From Phocoena phocoena (Eukaryota; Chordata; Mammalia; Artiodactyla; Phocoenidae), in contig NC_089232.1 in the NCBI RefSeq assembly GCF_963924675.1, positions 44,804,522 to 44,868,521 of the forward strand: DNA of 64,000 bases. Reading direction: 5' to 3'. Below the pieces are notes generated by a model that saw only the letters and a list, made by a program, of their open reading frames with translations, did no database searches and had not been told where the DNA came from. This document shows positions 57,610 to 64,000 of this stretch, one piece after another; positions within the stretch are counted from its first letter, which is position 1, and the number at the start of each line of letters is the position of its first letter. Both the position numbers and the translations under genes were made by a program.

Positions 57610-60602
57610 ATAAAAAGATAAAAGAAGGTATAGACACCACAAGGCAAGAATAATACAGAAGAAAACAGAACAAAGAACACTGAAAATCAAATAGAATTTG
57701 TAGAAAGTATCATCACTGACATTCAAGAGCAATGCAAGACTTCTAGTTTTAAAACATTTATCTATGCTTCTTTCTAAAACCAAACTAAAAGGATAGGGAG
57801 TTATTTTAAAAGACATAAACTCACAAAGAGAACAGGAAAGGAGAAAATATACAAGAGAAACTTTAAAAAAAGGAGACAGAAAGCAAATGATTAAGTGGTG
57901 ACTGATTTTAGAGCCCTAGGAAAGCTGAAATCTAAGCTTAACCGGGCTTGGAGTGGGAGGAGGGAGGGGGAAGCCAGAAAGAAGCAGCCGGTTCACAGCC
58001 AGAAACCTGCAAAGGCTCAGGGCTTGGAGACATGAGATAGCTCTGCAGGCAGCAGTGGAGGGTGTGGGAAGGTAGGAGGGCCAGCTTAGAGTTTGTGGTT
58101 TGTAGAGGAGTTTGTCCACCAGATATCCTCCCACCTAGCAGACGTCTGGAGGTTTACTTTCTGGGAGGCTGCCCAGCTAAGGAGAGGGCTAAGGCGCATT
58201 CAGGCAGTGAAGCATGAGTCTGCTTAATCCTAGAACCCTCCCCATTCGGCTCCTACAACCTTGGCATTTAGGCTTAGAGCCACCCATCCTACCCCAGGCA
58301 AGAGATTCAGGGATATCCTTCTAGGGAGACTGGCCAACACAAGAGAAAATACCTCTCAGTTCTGACATGTTCTCATCCTTCAGTGAAAAGCCGGCCCACC
58401 AACTTAGCACTCTATGGTAAAGCCACTCAACAAGCCCTACCCGCACACCGTGCTTCCAACTAGCTTTACAGAGTCTTGCTCTTAAGAACAAAAGGAGAGC
58501 CAAAAGTTGCACAGTGAAAGCCTTGAACCTGAAAGATAAACACCAATACAAATGAATAGGGTGGAAAAAGGAATGCTGAGGTAATAGAGACAATGAAGGA
58601 GATAGAAGAAAATTTAAAAACAACATAATTAATATCCTCAGAGAAATTAGAGGAAGTATTGCAATATGCTGAAACAAGAATCAGAAGCTATTAGAAAAGA
58701 AACATTCAGTAAATGTAAAACAACATTTCAAAATATAAAATATGGTAATAGAAATAAAAATTTAATGGAAAGTCGGTAAGATAAAATTGAAAAAAATTAA
58801 CAGAAAATAGGAAACAAAACAATGATATGGAAAATATGATTACAATTACAGATCAACCCAGGAGGTCCCAAAACTACTAAAGGGACTTTGTAAAAGAAAG
58901 AGCAGAGACAATGGAGAGGAAGACATTATCACAGCAACAATGCAAGAAAATATTCCAGAACTGAGGCTCACAGGTTTGGAGACTGAAAGTTTCCATGAGA
59001 AGCTAGAAAAATGAATAGAGATTCAAATAAAGGCATATTATTGTTAAATTTCAGCATGCCAAGAATAAAGAGAAGATCCTAAAAGCTTCAGAGAAAATAA
59101 CAAACAACAACAGAAATAAATGAGTAATTCTACTTAAAAAAAATTCCAAATCTGGACTAGGATTTTTATAAAGTGCTCATCAGATCATCATTTATGAAAA
59201 AGAAAGGAAACAACCTATATGTCCAACTATAAGGGAAATAGTTAAGGAAACTTTGTTATATACAACAATATAAAATCAAGACACAAACTTGTATAAACAG
59301 GACACAGAAAGAATTAACCATAAAGTATAAGGTTGAGAAAGATTGTTAAATTGAACTTCATTAAATTATGAACTTCTAATGATCAAAAGGCACTGTTCGG
59401 AGTAAAAAATGCAAGCTACAAGGTGGAAGAAGATATTTGCTATATAAATTTGACAAAGGATTCATATCCAGAATATACAAATAATTCCCATATATCTGTA
59501 AGAAAAAGACAACTCAGTTATTTTAAATGGTCAAAAGATCTGAACAGGCACTTCACAAAAGAGGATACCCAAATGATCAAGAAGCCTAAGAAAAGGTGCC
59601 AGTATCAGTTTCCTATTGCTGCTGTAATAGGAAATTACCATAAACCTGGTGACTTAAAGCATCACAAATTTATTATCTTACAGTTCTGGAAGCCAGTTCA
59701 AAATAGGCCTCAATGGGCAAAAAGTGAGATATCCTCAGGGATGTGTTCTTTCGGGAGACTCTAGGGGAGGAACTGTTCCTTTGTTTTTTCCTTCTAGAGG
59801 TTGCCCACATTCCTTGGCTACTGAGCCCCTTGCATTTCAAAGCTAGTTGAGTCCTTCTCAGGCTGCATCACTGCTTCCATCATGACACCTTCCCTAACTC
59901 TCCTTCCACTCTCTTTCACTTATAAGGACCCTTATGATTACATTGGGCCTGCTGGGATAATCCAGGACAATCTCCCCATTCTAAAATCCTTAACTTAATG
60001 ACATCAGTAATGTCCCTTCTGCCATGGAAAGTCACATATTCGCAGGTTCCAGGGATAAGGACATGGACATCTTCAGAGGGGACACTATTCTGACTACAAT
60101 GTGCTCAACTTTATTGATCATCAGAGAAACTCAAATTAAAAACACAATGTTCTATACTAACCACAAGGATGGCTAAAACAGAAAAAGACACACAATACTA
60201 GCTGTTAGGAAGAATGTATAGGAACTAGAACTCTCATATATTGCTGGTGCATAAATTAATACAACCACTTGGGGAAACTGTTTAGTAGTGTATCTATTAA
60301 AACTAAACATGTACTGATACATGCCCTATGGTACACACCAAAAGAAAAGTACATTCATCCTCCAAAAGACATGTTTAACTATGTTCAAAGAAGCATTACT
60401 TCCAGTAGCCCCAAACTGGAAACCACCCAAATGTCCAGTAGTGAACAGAGTAAATTATATTCACACAATAGAATACTAGACAGCTACAATGAAAAAGAAT
60501 GAACTACATGCAACAACATGTATGAATCTCATAGACAGACTGCTGACCAAGTCAAGTGCCACATAAAAGAGCACATACTGTATGATTCAATTTATATAAA
60601 GT
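57610..60602 (+). pseudogene. Ancient L1M/HAL1-like LINE relic, interrupted
   Basis: From about 58,600 the text follows an old L1M ORF1 ('caacccaggaggtcccaaaa', 'aatattccagaactgagg', 'tcagcatgccaagaataaag'). From about 59,340 it follows the ORF2 C-terminus ('caggcacttcacaaaagagg', 'gaatactagacagctacaat', 'gtatgattcaatttatataa'). Most of ORF2 between is deleted. The stretch 57,610-58,600 may be its 5' part. It is split by a repeat at 59,600-60,100 and cut off at 60,603 by L1 copy E. All frames are broken. Confidence 0.6.
59600..60100 (+). repeat. Interspersed repeat inserted in the L1M relic, family unresolved
   Basis: Opens 'cagtatcagtttcctattgc', then 'acaaatttattatcttacag', 'cattccttggctactgagcc', 'tttcacttataaggaccct' and 'gataatccaggacaatctcc', and ends near 'ctgactacaat'. 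The host L1M phrase is cut at GTGC, which is repeated on both sides (59,596-59,599 and 60,101-60,104), suggesting a short TSD. I know the pattern as a common mammalian repeat but not its name. Confidence 0.65.
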
Positions 60603-61389
60603 TGATGGCGGAATAGAAGGACGTGCTCTCACTCCCTCTTGGAGAGCACCGGAATCACAACTAACTGCTGAACAATTATTGAGAGGAAGACACTGGAACT
60701 CACCAAAAAAGATACCCCACATGCAAAGACAAAGGAGAGGCCGCAATGAGATGGTAGGAGGTAGAATCTCTATTCTTCCCAACCTGGGGGTCCAGCAATG
60801 GGAGGAGGAATCCCTAGAGAATCAGACATTGAAGGCTAGTGGGATTTGACTGCAGGACTTCGACGGGACTCGGGGAAACAGAGACTCCACTCTTAGAGGG
60901 CACACACAAAGTAGTGTGCGCATCAGGACCAAGGGGAAGGAGCAGTGACCCCAGGGGAGACTGAACCAGACCCACCTGCTAGTGTTGGAGGGTCTCCTGC
61001 AGAGGCAGGGGGTGGCTGTCTCACCGTGAGGACAAGGACACTGGCAGCAGAAGTTCTGGGAAGCACTCCTTGGCGTGAGCCCTCCAAGAGTCCACCATTA
61101 GCCCCACCAAAGAGCCCAGGTAGGCTCCAGTGTTGGGTCACCTCAGGCCAAACAACCAACAGGGAGGGAACCCAGCCCCACACATCAGCATACAAGCAGA
61201 TTAAAGTTTTACTGAGCTCTTCCCACCAGAGCAACAGCCAGCTCTACCCACCACCAGTCCCTCCCATCAGGAAACTTGCACAAACCTCTTAGATAGCCTC
61301 ATCCTCCAGAGTGCAGAGAGCAGAAGCAAGAAGAACTACAATCCTGCAGCCTGTAGAACAAAAACCACATTCACAGAAATATACACAAG

Positions 61390-62299
61390 ATGAGAAGGCA
61401 GAGGGCTATGTATCATACGAAGGAACAAGATAAAACCCCAGAAAAACAACTAAATGAAGTGGAGATAGGCAACCTCCCAGAAAAAGAATTCAGAATAATG
61501 ACAGTGAAGATGATCCAGGACCTCGGAAAATGAATAGAGGCAAAGATAGAGAAGATGCAAGAAATGTTTAACAAAGACCTAGAAGAATTAAAGAACGAAC
61601 AAACAAACAGAGATGAATAATACAATAACTGAAATGAAAACTACACTAGAAGGAATCAATACCAGAATAACTGAGGCAGAAGAATGGATAAGTGACCTGG
61701 AACACAAAATGGTGGAATTCACTGCTGCAGAACAGAATAAGGAAAAAAGAATGAAAAGAAATGAAGACAGCCTAAGAGACTTCTGGGACAACATTAAATG
61801 CAACAAGATTCGTATAACAGGGGTCCCAGAAGGAGAAGAGCGAGAGAAAGGACCTTAGAAAATATTTGAAGAGATTATAGTCGAAAACTTCCCTAATATG
61901 GGAAAGGTAATAGCCACCCAAGTCCAGGAAGCACAGAGAGTCCCATACAGGAATAACCCAAGGAGAAACACACTGAAACACATAGTAATCCAACTGGCGA
62001 AAATTAAAGACAAAGAAAAATTATTGAAAGCAGCAAGGGAAAAATGAAAAATAACATACAAGGGAACTCCCATAAGGTTAAAAGCTGATTTCTCAGCAGA
62101 AACTCTACAACCCAGAAGGGAGTGGCATGACATAATTAAAGTGATGAAAGGGAATAACCTACAACTAAGATTACTCTACCTGGCAAGGATCTCCTTCAGA
62201 TTAGATGGAGAAATCAAAAGCTCTACAGACAAGCAAAAGCTATAAGAATTCAGCACCACCAAACGAGCTCTACAACAAATGCTAAAGGAACTTCTCTAA
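61390..62299 (+). pseudogene. L1 ORF1 relic (copy E)
   Basis: The start M-R-R-Q-R-A-M matches the family. A TGA interrupts near 61,528, in the N-terminal part. The coiled-coil and RRM start ('KIRITGVPEGEE') survive in an open piece at 61,613-61,858, which ends in a stop; a further stop lies near 62,045. The family stop is at 62,297-62,299. Confidence 0.9.
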
Positions 62300-62357
62300 G
62301 TGGGAAACACAAGAGAAGAAAAGGACCTACAAAAACAAACCCAAAACAATTAAGAAA

Positions 62358-64000
62358 ATGGGCATAGGAACACACATATCGATAATTACCTTAAATGTGA
62401 ATGGATTAAATGCTGCAACCAAAAGACACAGGCTCGCTGAATAGATACAAAAACAAGACCCATATATATGCTGTCTACAAGAGACTCACTTCAGACCTAG
62501 AGACACATACAGACTGAAAGTGAGGGGATGGAAAAAGATATTCCATGCAAATGGAAATCAAAAGAAAGCTGGAGTAGCAATACTCATATAAGATAAAATA
62601 GACTTTAAAATAAAGAATGTTACAAGAGACAAGGAAGGACACTACATAATGATCAAGGGATCAATCCAAGAAGAAGCTATAACAATTATAAATATATATG
62701 CACCCAACATAGGAGCACCTCAATACATAAGGCAACTGCCAACAGCTATAAAAGAGGAAATCGACAGTAACACAATAATAGTGGGGGACTTTAACACCTC
62801 ACTTACACCAAGGGACAGATCATCCAAACAGAAAATTAATAAGGAAACACAAGCTTTAAATGACACAATAGACTAGATAGACTTAATTGATATTTATAGG
62901 ACATTTCATCCAAAAACAGCAGATTACACTTTCTTCTCAAGTGTACACGGAAAATTCTCCAGGACAGATCACATCTTGGGTCACAAATCAAGCCTCAGTA
63001 AATTTAAGAAAATTAAAATCATATCAAGCACCTTTTCTGACCACAACGCTATGAGATTAGAAATCAATTACAGGGAAAAAAATGTAAAAAACACAAACAC
63101 ATGGAGGCTAAACAATACGTTACTAAGTAACCAAGAGGTCACTGAAGCAATCAAAGAGGAAATCAAAAAGTATCTAGAGACAAATGACAATGAAAACATG
63201 ACGACCCAAAACCTATGGGACGGAGCAAAAGCAGTTCTAAGAGGGAAGTTTATAGCAATACAATCCTACTTCAAGAAACAACAAACAACTCAAATAAACA
63301 ATCTAACCTTACATCTAAAGGAACTAGAGAAAGAAGAACAAACAAAACCTAAAGTTAGTAGAAGGAAAGAAATCATAAAGATCAGAGCAGAAGTAAATGA
63401 AATAGAAACAAAGAAAACAATAGCAAAGATCAATAAAACTAAAAGCTGGTTCCTTGAGAATATAAATAAAATTGATAAACCATTAGCCAGACTCATCAAG
63501 AAAAAGGGGGAGAAGACTCAAATCAATAAAATTAGAAATGAAAAAGGAGAAGTCACAACAGACACCACAGAAATACAAAGCATCCTAAGAGACTACTACA
63601 AGCAACTCTATGCCAATAAACTGGACAACCTGGAAGAAATGGACAAATTCTTAGAAAGGTATAACTTTCCAAGAGTGAACCAGGAAGAAATAGAAAATAT
63701 GAACAGCCCAATCACAAGTAATGAAATTGAAACTGTGATTAAAAATCTTCCAACAAACAAAAGTCCAGGATCAGATGACTTCACAGGCGAATTCTATCAA
63801 ACATTTAGAGAAGAGCTAACATCCATCCTTCTAAAACCCTTCCAAAAAATTTCAGAGGAAGGAACACTCCCAAACTCATTCTATGAGGCCACCATCACCC
63901 TGATACCAAAACCAGACAAAGATGTCACAAAGAAAGAAAACTACAGGCCAGTATCACTGATGAACATAGATGCAAAAATCCTCAACAAGATACTAGAAAA
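62358..64000 (+). pseudogene. L1 ORF2 relic (copy E), N-terminal part only
   Basis: The ATG at 62,358 begins M-G-I-G-T-H-I-S, the same start context as copy D. The endonuclease Trp codon near 62,440 is TAG, and further stops occur near 62,590 and 62,875. '[16 protein letters not shown]' and 'VGDFNTSL' remain readable. The PIP-box-like segment near 63,570 keeps Gln ([10 protein letters not shown]). It runs into the RT region ('[20 protein letters not shown]') at the window edge. Confidence 0.92.

Larger units (their letters stand above)
60604..64000 (+). mobile_element. L1 LINE copy E, 5' half, continues past the right edge
   Basis: It starts abruptly at GATGGCGG (60,604-60,611; YY1-like, the usual L1 start) inside the L1M tail. 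A 5' UTR of about 0.79 kb has little resemblance to copies A/D or C until about 61,130. Then come ORF1 and the first part of ORF2, both pseudogenised. The element reaches the window end before the RT core, so the 3' end, tail and TSD cannot be seen. Confidence 0.93.

Overview
This is mammalian nuclear DNA, almost certainly from a whale or dolphin. The main clue is a set of tRNA-derived SINEs of the cetacean CHR type, with a head like 'cttccctggtggcgcagtgg' and a box B like 'GGTTCGTGCCCC'. Some copies still have clean target-site duplications (TSDs). Young L1 LINEs, a Tigger1 DNA transposon and old MIR, L2 and L1M relics are also present. I recognise no cellular gene, exon, tRNA or rRNA gene, CRISPR array or bacterial feature. 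The window looks intergenic or intronic. Repeat family names come from remembered consensus patterns, not from a database search, so old-repeat boundaries are approximate.

Layout. 1-6.3 kb holds old fragments: an L1 3' end, antisense L1M, a solitary LTR, a MaLR-type LTR and a MIR. 6.3-12.4 kb is a long, decayed sense L1 (copy A) carrying a SINE. 12.4-19.7 kb is mostly single-copy-looking DNA with MIRs, three SINEs and an odd 57-bp hairpin. 19.7-23.9 kb has two truncated old L1s, one on each strand. 24.7-32.6 kb is a nest: an L1M relic split by Tigger1, which was in turn hit by a SINE and by a full-length L1 (copy C), which took a further SINE. 32.6-42.7 kb has L2 and MIR relics, LTR-like DNA, SINEs and a 95-bp perfect duplication 2.2 kb apart. 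46.4-52.2 kb is L1 copy D, with both reading frames open. 53.5-60.6 kb has two more SINEs, L2 and old L1M relics. From 60.6 kb to the right edge is the 5' half of another long L1 (copy E).

How the parts work together. L1 copy D encodes an ORF1p RNA chaperone and an ORF2p endonuclease/reverse transcriptase with every catalytic residue I could check. It sits between 14-bp TSDs at a TT/AAAA target and has a polyadenylation signal and A-tail. It is the only element here that could still drive retrotransposition, and the CHR SINEs (pol III heads, A-tails, TT/AAAA-like targets) are typical passengers of that machinery. Copies A, C and E are pseudogenised relatives. C and E have 5' UTRs that differ from each other and from the one A and D share.

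The least ordinary observations do not belong to any repeat family. They are short copied or inverted segments: 95 bp at 35.05/37.21 kb, 34 bp at 15.52/17.60 kb plus its own inverted copy, and an inverted repeat at 54.97 kb. These look like footprints of replication template switching rather than retroposition.
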